Shown: positions 1 to 7,270, numbered from the stretch's first letter. The stretch: 21,083 nt of DNA from Methylotenera_A sp036676175 (GCA_036676175.1 JAKFDL010000073.1:1-21083), one strand, 5' to 3'. A program made the numbers and translations. Notes: generated by a model not told the origin, from the sequence alone.

Positions 1-255
1 TTGTCTCCCCATTCATAGGCTCTCGGTGCAACCCATGATTCAACGGAAAAAGATTCAGCTGGTTTATTAACCTCTTCTGAAGCAATTTCCAGCCAATTTG
101 AATATCCATCAAATAATAATGCTTTCCTGCTAATGCCGTTTTTCCATTCAGGTTCTGATTTTAATGCATAATGAATAGTAGATAACTTGGATTGAGCACG
201 ATCACGAGTGACTTTTCCAGCCCCTTCGTCAAATCCCCATTGATAGAGAGAATCA
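1..255 (-). other. LamG/concanavalin-A-like segment replacing the peptidase C-terminal half (probable chimeric end)
   Basis: About 82 codons in the same frame as the peptidase encode a sequence typical of the start of a LamG-like jelly-roll domain, including the Phe-Asp-Glu-Gly-Ala-Gly opening and the Leu-Phe-Asp-Gly-Tyr-Ser-Asn-Trp strand. In proteins I know, this variant sits in secreted GH32-type carbohydrate-active enzymes, not in M16 peptidases. The switch lies at roughly 245-258, inside the conserved Leu-Ser-Gly-Asn-Asp-Ser stretch. A misjoined contig end is the simplest explanation. A real gene fusion is possible but would destroy the peptidase C-terminal domain. Confidence 0.6.
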
Positions 256-1145
256 TTGCCACTAAGCACCCCTGCCAGCACGTCCAGCGCATAAGGCTCC
301 CATTCCTGCTCTGATGAGCTTGGTTTATTTACTAAAGTTGGGGTATGAAAGCCCATCGCTAAGTAAGGTAACTTGCCAGGCGCTTTCACCACCAAACGCC
401 GCTCACCCATTTGTGGCGGCTCGGTTTGCGGTTTTCGCACTGGTAGTTTTTTGGCTTTTAGCTTACCAAAATGCTGTTTAGCCAGTTTTAAAACTTCCGA
501 CGTTTTTACATCGCCCACAACTACCAACGTGGCGTTATTTGGCGCATACCAGTTGTGATACCACTCGCGCGCATCGGCCGCAGTCATATTTTCCAGATCA
601 TTCATCCAGCCCACTACGGGTCGTGCGTAAGGGTGTGCTCTAAACGCTGCGGATTGGAATTGTTCGTTCACGCGCGATTGCGGCTTATCTTCAGTACGCC
701 AGCGGCGCTCCTCCATCACTACCTTAATTTCTTTGGCAAACTCTTCATCTGTAATCACCAGGTTAGCCATACGATCAGCCTCTAGCTTCATTGCAAGCGG
801 TAAATGGCTTTTTTCTAATTGCTGGAAATAGCAGGTGTAATCTTGGCCGGTAAAGGCATTTTCTTTACCACCCGCTGCTGCGATGATGCGTGAAAATTGG
901 CCTGCAGGTATTTTTTTGGTGCCTTTAAACATCATGTGTTCCAGCACGTGCGCCACACCCGTTTTGCCATTGACTTCATCAAGCGCACCTGCGCGATACC
1001 ATACTTGCGACACTATCACGGGCGCGCGGCGGTCTTCTTGAACAATAATTTTCATGCCATTGTTCAGCTTAAACTCTTGAATCTCGGCCATTCCCAACGC
1101 GGGCAACATCGTTAAGCTTAATAGCAGAATTTTTATTTTTAGCAC
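1..1145 (-). CDS. M16 family zinc metallopeptidase (pitrilysin-like), N-terminal part fused to a LamG-like sequence, partial
   Basis: Read on the minus strand from a GTG start at 1145, the frame is open to the window edge (about 381 codons). Residues 1-20 form a signal peptide (Lys-rich start, hydrophobic core, Gly-Met-Ala before Glu21), so the product is exported. The inverted zinc motif H66-V-L-E69-H70 is followed at the family's usual distance by Glu146 in a Met-Glu-Glu-Arg-Arg context, so the catalytic half looks intact. M16 similarity runs to about residue 299 (Leu-Ser-Gly-Asn-Asp-Ser). There the sequence changes in frame to a LamG/concanavalin-A-like segment (Trp-Gly-Phe-Asp-Glu-Gly, Ala-Leu-Leu-Phe-Asp-Gly-Tyr-Ser, Trp-Val-Ala-Pro-Arg-Ala-Tyr-Glu-Trp-Gly-Asp) of the kind attached to GH32-like secreted enzymes. 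Normal M16 proteins of this type are about 430-450 residues long. No ATG precedes the signal peptide, and the upstream in-frame stop makes GTG the earliest usable start. The gene is divergent from ftsY. Confidence 0.8.
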   Translation of the reverse strand, partial: MLKIKILLLSLTMLPALGMAEIQEFKLNNGMKIIVQEDRRAPVIVSQVWYRAGALDEVNGKTGVAHVLEHMMFKGTKKIPAGQFSRIIAAAGGKENAFTGQDYTCYFQQLEKSHLPLAMKLEADRMANLVITDEEFAKEIKVVMEERRWRTEDKPQSRVNEQFQSAAFRAHPYARPVVGWMNDLENMTAADAREWYHNWYAPNNATLVVVGDVKTSEVLKLAKQHFGKLKAKKLPVRKPQTEPPQMGERRLVVKAPGKLPYLAMGFHTPTLVNKPSSSEQEWEPYALDVLAGVLSGNDSLYQWGFDEGAGKVTRDRAQSKLSTIHYALKSEPEWKNGISRKALLFDGYSNWLEIASEEVNKPAESFSVESWVAPRAYEWGD

Positions 1146-1274
1146 AAGGTAATCTTTCTAAATCAGGATGGGTATGAATCAACACACTAATGACACGCAC
1201 CAATTTAGTTTAGTTCGTGCGCGGCTGCCAGTTTACGACTAAAATAACGCGTAATGAATAGTTAAAGCAGAATT

Positions 1275-2333
1275 ATGTTTGATTTTTTTAAGAAAAAACC
1301 TGCAGATGTTGCCAAGCCAAGCCCATCTCAAGTACAAGAGCCAATTACACCAGACCCAGTTCAAGAAGTGACTTTACCAGCAGAAGTCGCAGCTGTGCCA
1401 GAAAGCGCGCCTATAGTCGCAGAGAAGCCAAGCTTTGCTCAACGTTTAAAACAAGGCTTAAGTAAAACCCGTCAGCAATTAGGCGGTCAGCTAAACAGTC
1501 TGCTTGGTGGTGGCAAGATTGATGCTGATACCTATGAAGAACTAGAAACAATCTTGCTAACCAGTGATATTGGCGTTACAGCTACCCAACGCTTGTTAGA
1601 CAACTTAAAAAAACGTGTCAAACGTGAAAATCTAGAAGATACCAGTGCATTAAAACAAGCACTAAAAAACGAATTGCTAGCTGTTTTACAGCCTTTACAA
1701 GCCCCTCTGCAGACCAACAGTCATGCGCCTTTTGTTATTATGCTGGCAGGTGTCAACGGTGCCGGAAAAACCACCACCATCGGCAAACTGGCCAAGTTGT
1801 TTCAAGCGCAAGGCAATAGCGTGTTGATTGCCGCAGGCGATACTTTCAGAGCTGCCGCTCGCGAACAACTGCAAGTTTGGGGCGAGCGCAATAACGTCAC
1901 CGTGATTGCCAGTGAAGGCGGCGACCCGGCAGCAGTGATTTTTGATGCAGTCAATTCTGCAGTTGCCAAAAAAATTGATATTGTCATCGCAGACACCGCT
2001 GGCAGATTACCTACGCAAATGCACTTAATGGACGAAATCAAAAAGGTCCAGCGTGTTATTGGCAAAGCGCTACCAAACGCCCCACATGAAATTTTACTGG
2101 TTATAGATGCCAATACTGGCCAAAATGCCGTTAGCCAAGTAAAAGCATTTGATGACGCACTTGGCGTGACTGGCCTGGTGTTGAGCAAATTAGACGGCAC
2201 CGCCAAAGGTGGCGTAATTGCAGCCATCGCAGAAGCAAGGCCAATTCCGATTCGCTATATTGGCATTGGCGAAGCGATTGACGATTTACGGCCGTTTAGT
2301 GCGCAGGAATTCACCGATGCGCTTTTCGATTAG
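1275..2333 (+). CDS. ftsY: Signal recognition particle receptor FtsY
   Basis: SRP-type GTPase that docks ribosome-SRP complexes at the inner membrane for co-translational insertion of membrane proteins. The 352 residues comprise a short Pro/Glu-rich A region (1-50), a helical N domain (about 52-145) and the G domain. Visible motifs are the P-loop G159-V-N-G-A-G-K-T166, Asp-Thr-Phe-Arg-Ala at 189-193 (G2), Asp-Thr-Ala-Gly-Arg at 240-244 (G3), Ser-Lys-Leu-Asp at 304-307 (G4) and the closing Gly-Ile-Gly-Glu-Ala-Ile-Asp-Asp-Leu block near 330-338. The acidic A region is much shorter than in E. coli FtsY, as is common outside enterics. Only a weak ribosome binding site (AAAGCAG) precedes the ATG. 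It is the first gene of ftsY-ftsE-ftsX. Confidence 0.97.
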   Translation: MFDFFKKKPADVAKPSPSQVQEPITPDPVQEVTLPAEVAAVPESAPIVAEKPSFAQRLKQGLSKTRQQLGGQLNSLLGGGKIDADTYEELETILLTSDIGVTATQRLLDNLKKRVKRENLEDTSALKQALKNELLAVLQPLQAPLQTNSHAPFVIMLAGVNGAGKTTTIGKLAKLFQAQGNSVLIAAGDTFRAAAREQLQVWGERNNVTVIASEGGDPAAVIFDAVNSAVAKKIDIVIADTAGRLPTQMHLMDEIKKVQRVIGKALPNAPHEILLVIDANTGQNAVSQVKAFDDALGVTGLVLSKLDGTAKGGVIAAIAEARPIPIRYIGIGEAIDDLRPFSAQEFTDALFD

Positions 2334-2345
2334 CTATAATTCATT

Positions 2346-3032
2346 ATGATTACCTTCGATAACGTCACTAAACGCTACCCTGGCAGCCACGAAGCAATCA
2401 GCAATGCAAGTTTTGCCATTGAGCAAGGCGAGATGGTGTATGTCACAGGCCACTCTGGCGCTGGTAAAAGTACTTTACTTAAGTTGATGGCGGCAATCGA
2501 GCGGCCGACTAGCGGCACTGTCCTTATCAACAATCAAAACGTCAGCAAGCTAAAAGAAGCGACACTACCTTATGTGCGGCGCAAATTTGGCTTGGTGTTT
2601 CAAGACCATAAATTACTGTACGACCGCAATTGTTTTCACAATGTGGCACTGCCGTTGGCAATTAATGGCATCACAGGCACAGAAGCCGGCAAACGCATAC
2701 GCGCCGCACTCGACAAAGTAGGTTTGCTAGGTAAAGAAAAAGCCATGCCAATTACCTTGTCTGGGGGCGAACAACAACGCTTGGCCATTGCACGGGCAGT
2801 GGTTTCTAGGCCAAGCATATTAATTGCCGATGAGCCTACGGGCAATTTAGACCGCAATTACGCCGAAGACATCATAACTTTGTTTACCGCGTTTCAACAA
2901 GTCGGCGTCACGGTGATTATTGCCACACACGATGCGCTCGGCCAATTTAATTCAGGAAATCAGGTCGACCCCCTAAATAAAATCTTACACCTAGACCATG
3001 GCACACTTACAAAAACTGAGGTTAGCGCATGA
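2346..3032 (+). CDS. ftsE: Cell division ATP-binding protein FtsE
   Basis: ATPase of the FtsEX complex, which signals across the membrane at the division site to activate peptidoglycan hydrolases. The 228-residue ABC domain shows Walker A G35-H-S-G-A-G-K-S42, Q-loop Gln86, signature Leu-Ser-Gly-Gly-Glu-Gln-Gln-Arg at 138-145, Walker B ending Asp162-Glu163, and switch His195. After the His-Asp switch the C-terminus (Gly-Gln-Phe-Asn to Leu-Asn-Lys-Ile, about 199-214) is a little longer and different from the usual FtsE tail. The gene starts 12 nt after the ftsY stop and overlaps ftsX by 4 nt. No Shine-Dalgarno is visible; the leader is AT-rich and contains TATAAT at 2335-2340, too close to the start to be a conventional promoter for this gene. 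Coupled translation from ftsY is likely. Confidence 0.96.
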   Translation: MITFDNVTKRYPGSHEAISNASFAIEQGEMVYVTGHSGAGKSTLLKLMAAIERPTSGTVLINNQNVSKLKEATLPYVRRKFGLVFQDHKLLYDRNCFHNVALPLAINGITGTEAGKRIRAALDKVGLLGKEKAMPITLSGGEQQRLAIARAVVSRPSILIADEPTGNLDRNYAEDIITLFTAFQQVGVTVIIATHDALGQFNSGNQVDPLNKILHLDHGTLTKTEVSA

Positions 3033-3946
3033 ACGCCTGGGGCTACTCTTGGTTTTCGCACCACCAGCAGGCGCTTGAGTTGGTGCTGCGTCGTTTTAAA
3101 AGCAACAGGCTGAATACGCTGCTCATTTGCCTGGCAATTGGCGTGACGCTGGCACTGCCAAGCATACTGTATGCTGTGCTAGATAGTGTGAATGGCCTTG
3201 CCAATAACGTCAAAACCGAATCACAAGTAAGCGTATTTTTAGCCACAAATAACAATGAAGACACAATTGCTAATATTAAGGGCGCACTAGAAAAAAATGA
3301 AGCCATCAAGAACTTTGAATTTGTCAGCAAGCAAGATGCACTGGCAAAACTACAAGCCGCGAACAGCAATAACGAAGTACTTAACTCGCTAGAAGATAAC
3401 CCACTTCCAGATGCATTCTTTGTGGAGCCCAGGCAATTAGATACAGCTAGCATAACCAGCCTCCAAGCAGAGTTACGCCAGCTAGAAGGTGTTGGAGACG
3501 TCGTAGTAGATGGTGCTTGGTTGAAACGTTTGAGTTACTTAATTCTACTGGGCAAACAAGCCATGCTGATCGTGACTAGCTTGCTGGCATTTGCGTTAGT
3601 TGCTGTCATCGGCAACACCATCCGCATGCAAATTCTAACGCAACAAGCTGAGATTGAATTAAGCCGCCTGATTGGCGCCACCAAAAGCTTTATTCGCAGG
3701 CCATTCTTATATGCTGGTGCACTCTATGGTTTGTTTGGTGGACTATTTGCTTTACTGATTACTTTTATAGTGATTTTTCTTTTTAACCGCTCTATCGCGC
3801 CCATTGCGGCAGAGTACGAAAGCGATTTTTTACTCAATATGCCTAGCCTTTCGACCTGTGTAATTATCTGCCTGCTATCATTTTTTGTTGGATTGTTGTC
3901 TGCTTACTTTGCGGTTTCAAAATCCCTGCTTCAAACTCCGAAATAA
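3029..3946 (+). CDS. ftsX: Cell division protein FtsX
   Basis: Membrane partner of FtsE. The 305 residues follow the FtsX plan: a cytoplasmic N-terminus, TM1 at about 30-51, a periplasmic loop (about 55-165) that in relatives contacts murein hydrolase activators, then TM2 (171-196), TM3 (226-252) and TM4 (274-296). The conserved cytoplasmic segment Glu-Ile-Glu-Leu-Ser-Arg-Leu-Ile-Gly-Ala-Thr followed by Phe-Ile-Arg-Arg-Pro-Phe (208-226) is diagnostic. The ATG overlaps the ftsE stop (ATGA), and GAGG at 3018-3021 gives a good Shine-Dalgarno with 7 nt spacing, so the pair is translationally coupled. Confidence 0.95.
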   Translation: MNAWGYSWFSHHQQALELVLRRFKSNRLNTLLICLAIGVTLALPSILYAVLDSVNGLANNVKTESQVSVFLATNNNEDTIANIKGALEKNEAIKNFEFVSKQDALAKLQAANSNNEVLNSLEDNPLPDAFFVEPRQLDTASITSLQAELRQLEGVGDVVVDGAWLKRLSYLILLGKQAMLIVTSLLAFALVAVIGNTIRMQILTQQAEIELSRLIGATKSFIRRPFLYAGALYGLFGGLFALLITFIVIFLFNRSIAPIAAEYESDFLLNMPSLSTCVIICLLSFFVGLLSAYFAVSKSLLQTPK

Positions 3947-4009
3947 ATCCCAACTGGCTCTACATCAATAAACTGTTACAAAACTTTACGTTTTTGAAAC
4001 TTTTTGCAT

Positions 4010-4036
4010 CTAGCACTCTCATAATCAGAGTGCTAA
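4010..4036 (+). promoter_or_regulatory. CIRCE operator (HrcA binding site) upstream of rpoH
   Basis: The sequence reads CTAGCACTC, nine bases, GAGTGCTAA. The CIRCE consensus is TTAGCACTC-N9-GAGTGCTAA, so 17 of 18 arm positions match and the spacer is exactly right; only the first base differs. It lies 53 nt before the proposed rpoH start codon and just upstream of, or over the -35 region of, the candidate promoter. HrcA bound here would repress transcription until heat stress titrates GroEL. That mechanism is known for the family and is inferred here. Confidence 0.93.
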
Positions 4037-4045
4037 AATAATACT

Positions 4046-4054
4046 TGCTATAAG
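4046..4054 (+). promoter_or_regulatory. Candidate extended -10 promoter of rpoH
   Basis: TGC followed by TATAAG matches an extended -10 element (TGnTATAAT, one mismatch). The -35 position falls inside the right arm of the CIRCE element and has no good TTGACA match, which extended -10 promoters tolerate. Transcription would start near 4060, leaving a leader of about 30 nt that carries the Shine-Dalgarno. The fit with the operator position supports it, but this is a motif call only. Confidence 0.45.
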
Positions 4055-4076
4055 TTGATTGCTTATTAATTTATTT

Positions 4077-4092
4077 AAGGAGCTTTACCATT
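4077..4092 (+). promoter_or_regulatory. Strong Shine-Dalgarno and ATT start codon of rpoH
   Basis: AAGGAG at 4077-4082 is followed after 7 nt by ATT at 4090-4092, in frame with rpoH. The codons after ATT (Asn-Ala-Leu-Thr-Ile-Pro) match the usual N-terminus of betaproteobacterial RpoH proteins (Met-x-Asn/His-Ala-Leu-Thr-x-Pro). There is no ATG, GTG or TTG in frame between the upstream stop at 4051-4053 and the ATG at 4144. That internal ATG has no Shine-Dalgarno. Confidence 0.75.
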
Positions 4093-4941
4093 AACGCTTT
4101 AACCATACCGTCAATTTCGTCACTTGATAGCTTTGATCAGTACATGCGTGCGATTAAGGCCTTTCCGCTATTGAGCGCAGAGGAAGAGCGCGACTATGCC
4201 ACTCGCTTAAAAAACGACAATGACTTGGAAGCAGCACAGATGCTCATCGTGTCGCATCTACGCCTAGTTGTGAGCATTGCGCGTGGCTACATGGGTTATG
4301 GCTTGCCACAAGCAGATTTGATTCAAGAAGGTAACATTGGGTTAATGAAGGCGGTAAAACGCTTCGACCCAGACCGTGGCGTGCGTCTGGTGTCCTTTGC
4401 CATGCATTGGATTAAAGCCGAAATTAACGAATTTATTGTACGTAACTGGCGTCTGGTTAAAACGGCAACTACCAAAGCACAACGCAAGCTGTTCTTTAAT
4501 TTACGTAGCATGAAAAAAGGTATGGGCTCACTACAGCCAGCTGAAGTAAGTCACATCGCGAAAGAGCTGAACGTGAAGCCTGAAGAAGTGCTGGAGATGG
4601 AATACCGCTTAAACGGGCATGAAATCTCGCTGGATGCGCAAATTGATGATGACGGCGATGAAAGCTTTAGCCCGATTGCATACTTAGAAGATGAAAGCCC
4701 AGAGCCTTCTGAACATTTGGAAATTAAACAAACTGAAACTGCACAATCGGTTGGTTTAAGCAAAGCGCTTGAAAGTTTGGATGACCGTAGCCGCCGGGTG
4801 CTAGAAGCGCGCTGGTTAACAGAGAACGCCAGTTTAACTTTGCACGACTTGGCAGCTGAGTTTGGTGTTTCTGCAGAGCGTATCCGCCAGATAGAGCAGA
4901 AGGCCATGCAAAAAATCAAAGGCATGCTGTTAGCTGCTTGA
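4090..4941 (+). CDS. rpoH: RNA polymerase heat-shock sigma factor RpoH (sigma-32)
   Basis: Sigma factor that directs RNA polymerase to heat-shock promoters. From the ATT start it has 283 residues, close to E. coli RpoH (284). Region 2 has the conserved Leu-Ile-Gln-Glu-Gly-Asn-Ile-Gly-Leu-Met-Lys-Ala-Val core. The RpoH box Gln-Arg-Lys-Leu-Phe-Phe-Asn-Leu-Arg (about residues 136-144), specific to this family, is perfect. Region 4 ends with the helix-turn-helix Phe-Gly-Val-Ser-Ala-Glu-Arg-Ile-Arg-Gln-Ile-Glu. Starting at the first ATG (4144) would remove 18 N-terminal residues that align with E. coli RpoH (Leu-Asp-Ser-Phe-Asp-Gln-Tyr against Leu-Asp-Ser-Tyr). Upstream lie the CIRCE operator and promoter; downstream lies a hairpin terminator. 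A sequencing error turning ATG into ATT cannot be excluded. The gene identity is certain; the start is less so. Confidence 0.95.
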   Translation: MNALTIPSISSLDSFDQYMRAIKAFPLLSAEEERDYATRLKNDNDLEAAQMLIVSHLRLVVSIARGYMGYGLPQADLIQEGNIGLMKAVKRFDPDRGVRLVSFAMHWIKAEINEFIVRNWRLVKTATTKAQRKLFFNLRSMKKGMGSLQPAEVSHIAKELNVKPEEVLEMEYRLNGHEISLDAQIDDDGDESFSPIAYLEDESPEPSEHLEIKQTETAQSVGLSKALESLDDRSRRVLEARWLTENASLTLHDLAAEFGVSAERIRQIEQKAMQKIKGMLLAA

Positions 4942-4981
4942 TAACCTGCATGGCCAAAAGCACCTAGATACTGTGAGCAAT

Positions 4982-5010
4982 AAAAAAGCCGACTTAACGT
5001 CGGCTTTTTT
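4982..5010. terminator. Bidirectional rho-independent terminator between rpoH and the dynamin-like gene
   Basis: A perfect inverted repeat has arms AAAAAAGCCGAC (4982-4993) and GTCGGCTTTTTT (4999-5010) around the 5-nt loop TTAAC. The GC-rich inner stem is followed by a T run on either strand, so it can stop rpoH transcripts on the plus strand and the convergent GTPase transcripts on the minus strand. Confidence 0.92.
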
Positions 5011-5024
5011 GTAACTATCTAAAA

Positions 5025-6983
5025 CTAAGCTGCTTTTACTGCCGCTTCGCTTTCATAAGCCAAGGCATTGCCCATATGCTGACGTAATATCTGCAAATCG
5101 GCCATCTGAGCGCGAATACTTTTTTCGATATTTTCCAACTCTAAAATACGGTCTTCCAAAGTATCGGTCGCTTTGTAAATACGTTTAATACTCTCTAAAC
5201 GACGACGCAATTGCAGTTGGTGCTCACGCACTTGTGACTCCATTGGAGCAATGACTGCTTTCAGCCAATTTTCAACATCGCGGTTCGCTACTTCATACAC
5301 ATGAATGACGCGACTGGCCAAGGTTTCAAAAAACTTGGTGGTTAATGTCATTTTTTCGTTGGCAATCATGTTAAACGCGGTGTTAAATTGTTCTTTATAA
5401 GCACGCTCTAGCTTAGCCAACTCTTTTTGGTACCGCAAAGTGGAGAATGCGGGTGGTTCGGATTTACGCAAGCCATGCTCTTTACTGAACTTGTCGTACA
5501 TCACGTCCATCATTTTCTTGATCTCATCTATCTGTGCATCAGATGATACTAAACGGCCTTTTAAATCAGTAAAAAACTGATCCATAGCATCTCGAATGGT
5601 TTTGGTAAAGCTAGCATTCACCATGGTTTCACGCGTAGTATGCACTTGAACTTTTAGCGCTTCCATCCCCAGCAAAGTAAACAGCTTGTTGGTTTGCTGT
5701 GAGAACACGCTGCGTAAGGCTTGAAAACGTTGTAATCCTTTTTCAAAGTTTTCTTTATCTATTTTCACCTTGTTCATCATGTGTTCGACCACATCTTCGT
5801 TCTTACCGCGCAAGCCACGCAACTCTTCTAGTTGCTCGACTACGCCTGCTACGCGAGAATCTAAAATCATGTTTGAGTTGCCGATTAAATCTTCAATCTC
5901 GTTTTTAGTGTTGTCGCGTACAATTTCTTTTTTAGATGGAATCAGCTCATCAGACAGCGCTTTTTCCAATTCTGGCAAACGGCTTTGCGCTAATAATGCA
6001 TCATCACCATTAATTTTTGCCAGTAAGCCTTTTTGCGCTGAGGTTGGGAAAATCTGATTATTTTCCAAACCAAGCAACTCCGCACTGGTTCTGACCTGCT
6101 TAGCGATTTCTTTTTCAATATCTGCTTCGTTTTTCAGCTCATCCCACAAGCCATCAATTTTATTCAATACAGCCAAACGGCCTTTTTGCTTCCAGCGTGT
6201 ACCGCTAATATATTGGCGCCAAACGTCAATTTCTGATTTAGTCACGCCAGTATCTGCGGCCAAAATAAATAACACTGCATGTGCGTTTGGCAGCATGTTT
6301 AGCGTTAACTCCGGCTCGGTACCAATCGCGTTCAAGCCGGGGGTATCTAAAATTACCAAGCCCTGTTCCAACAATGGATGCGGGAAGTTAATCACGGCAT
6401 AACGCCAGCTTGGAATATCAATGGTGCCGTCTTTATTCAAGCTCATGGCATCATCGCTGCTATTCGGATCAAACAAGCCAAACTTTTCGGCTTCTTCGGC
6501 AGTAACGCGCTTAGTACTGCTCACTTCTTTAAATGCAGCCACCATGCTGTCATTATTGTCCACCTCAAACGCAACTGTGTGCCATTCGTCAGGGTAGCGT
6601 TTATATTCCGTGGTGGTGGCATCTGAAGCGCGCGTTTCAATCGGCAACATCATAATGGAGGTAGGTTTGGCAGCATCGTACAACAACTCAGTCGGGCACA
6701 TGGTGGTGCGGCCAGCACTAGATGGCAGTAAACGTTGACCATAATCAGCAAAAAAAATCGCGTTAATCAGCTCAGACTTACCACGAGAGAACTCGGCCAC
6801 AAATGCAACGTTGAGCTTATCCTCGCGTAATCTTTCTAGCAAATTTGTGATGCGTTGGTCTATCTGGGCATCGTTAAGCTCCTGCTCGTTTAACCAGCTG
6901 CGATAATCACAAACACTATCAACTAGCGCCTTTCTCCACTCAGAGTAAGCTGCGAACTGATGCGCTAATTTATTTTCTGCCAT
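5025..6983 (-). CDS. Dynamin-like large GTPase
   Basis: The 652-residue protein has an N-terminal G domain and a long helical, coiled-coil-rich C-terminal part (about 345-645), the arrangement of bacterial dynamin-like proteins that act on membranes. G1 is Ala63-Glu-Phe-Ser-Arg-Gly68-Lys-Ser70, so the first glycine of the usual P-loop (Gly-Glu-Phe-Ser) is alanine. A G2-type Arg-Thr-Thr is at 92-94, Asp-Thr-Pro-Gly at 213-216 (G3) and Asn-Lys-Ile-Asp at 274-277 (G4). There is no signal peptide or clear transmembrane helix, so it is probably cytoplasmic or peripherally membrane-bound. It stands alone, convergent to rpoH and divergent from the DUF971 gene. The cellular role is unknown; membrane remodelling or stress protection is a guess from the family. 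The ATG at 6983 has a weak GGGA upstream. Confidence 0.85.
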   Translation of the reverse strand: MAENKLAHQFAAYSEWRKALVDSVCDYRSWLNEQELNDAQIDQRITNLLERLREDKLNVAFVAEFSRGKSELINAIFFADYGQRLLPSSAGRTTMCPTELLYDAAKPTSIMMLPIETRASDATTTEYKRYPDEWHTVAFEVDNNDSMVAAFKEVSSTKRVTAEEAEKFGLFDPNSSDDAMSLNKDGTIDIPSWRYAVINFPHPLLEQGLVILDTPGLNAIGTEPELTLNMLPNAHAVLFILAADTGVTKSEIDVWRQYISGTRWKQKGRLAVLNKIDGLWDELKNEADIEKEIAKQVRTSAELLGLENNQIFPTSAQKGLLAKINGDDALLAQSRLPELEKALSDELIPSKKEIVRDNTKNEIEDLIGNSNMILDSRVAGVVEQLEELRGLRGKNEDVVEHMMNKVKIDKENFEKGLQRFQALRSVFSQQTNKLFTLLGMEALKVQVHTTRETMVNASFTKTIRDAMDQFFTDLKGRLVSSDAQIDEIKKMMDVMYDKFSKEHGLRKSEPPAFSTLRYQKELAKLERAYKEQFNTAFNMIANEKMTLTTKFFETLASRVIHVYEVANRDVENWLKAVIAPMESQVREHQLQLRRRLESIKRIYKATDTLEDRILELENIEKSIRAQMADLQILRQHMGNALAYESEAAVKAA

Positions 6984-7215
6984 GTTTAATTATCCCTAAA
7001 AGCTGAAAATTTCCAAAAACAGGTACCGTCGTTGGCTACTTTTATGCGTAAATTGAAGCTTATTTTTTACATTTGAACTCTATCATGAGCCTATCAATAT
7101 TCAAATAAATCAGTGCCAACTTAATTCTGTTTTAATGCAATTTCTGACAAAAGGTTAGTTTTTAGCAACAAACGGTTAATTGCCAATAAAATATGTGGTA
7201 AAAAGCCCTAACCTA

Positions 7216-7243
7216 TTAGCTAACAGGCATGTTCTGCTATCAT
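7216..7243 (+). promoter_or_regulatory. Candidate promoter of the DUF971-ubiEJB cluster
   Basis: TTAGCT (7216-7221) and TATCAT (7238-7243) are separated by 16 nt, and the -10 is preceded by TGC, giving an extended -10 (TGCTATCAT). Transcription would begin about 20 nt before the DUF971 start. The rest of the 287-base interval 6984-7270 between the two divergent genes is AT-rich and shows no further gene or repeat that I can support. Confidence 0.45.
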
Positions 7244-7270
7244 CCTAACTTATCCATTTAAAGCAGTTTT

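Noticed and set aside
373..1115. Three plus-strand open frames opposite the M16 peptidase
   Set aside because: They are short, lack ribosome binding sites and resemble no family; the minus-strand frame carries a clear zinc motif and signal peptide over the same bases.
2335..2340. TATAAT just before ftsE as a promoter
   Set aside because: It is only 5 nt from the ATG, so a transcript started from it could not include the start codon with any leader, and no -35 lies at 16-18 nt.
3994..4025. Sigma-32 type promoter (TTGAAA to CTCATAAT) upstream of rpoH
   Set aside because: The spacing is longer than the sigma-32 range and the -10 part matches poorly; the extended -10 at 4046-4054 fits better.
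4144..4941. rpoH starting at the first ATG (265 residues)
   Set aside because: It removes a conserved N-terminal stretch and has no ribosome binding site, whereas the ATT at 4090 has an ideal one.
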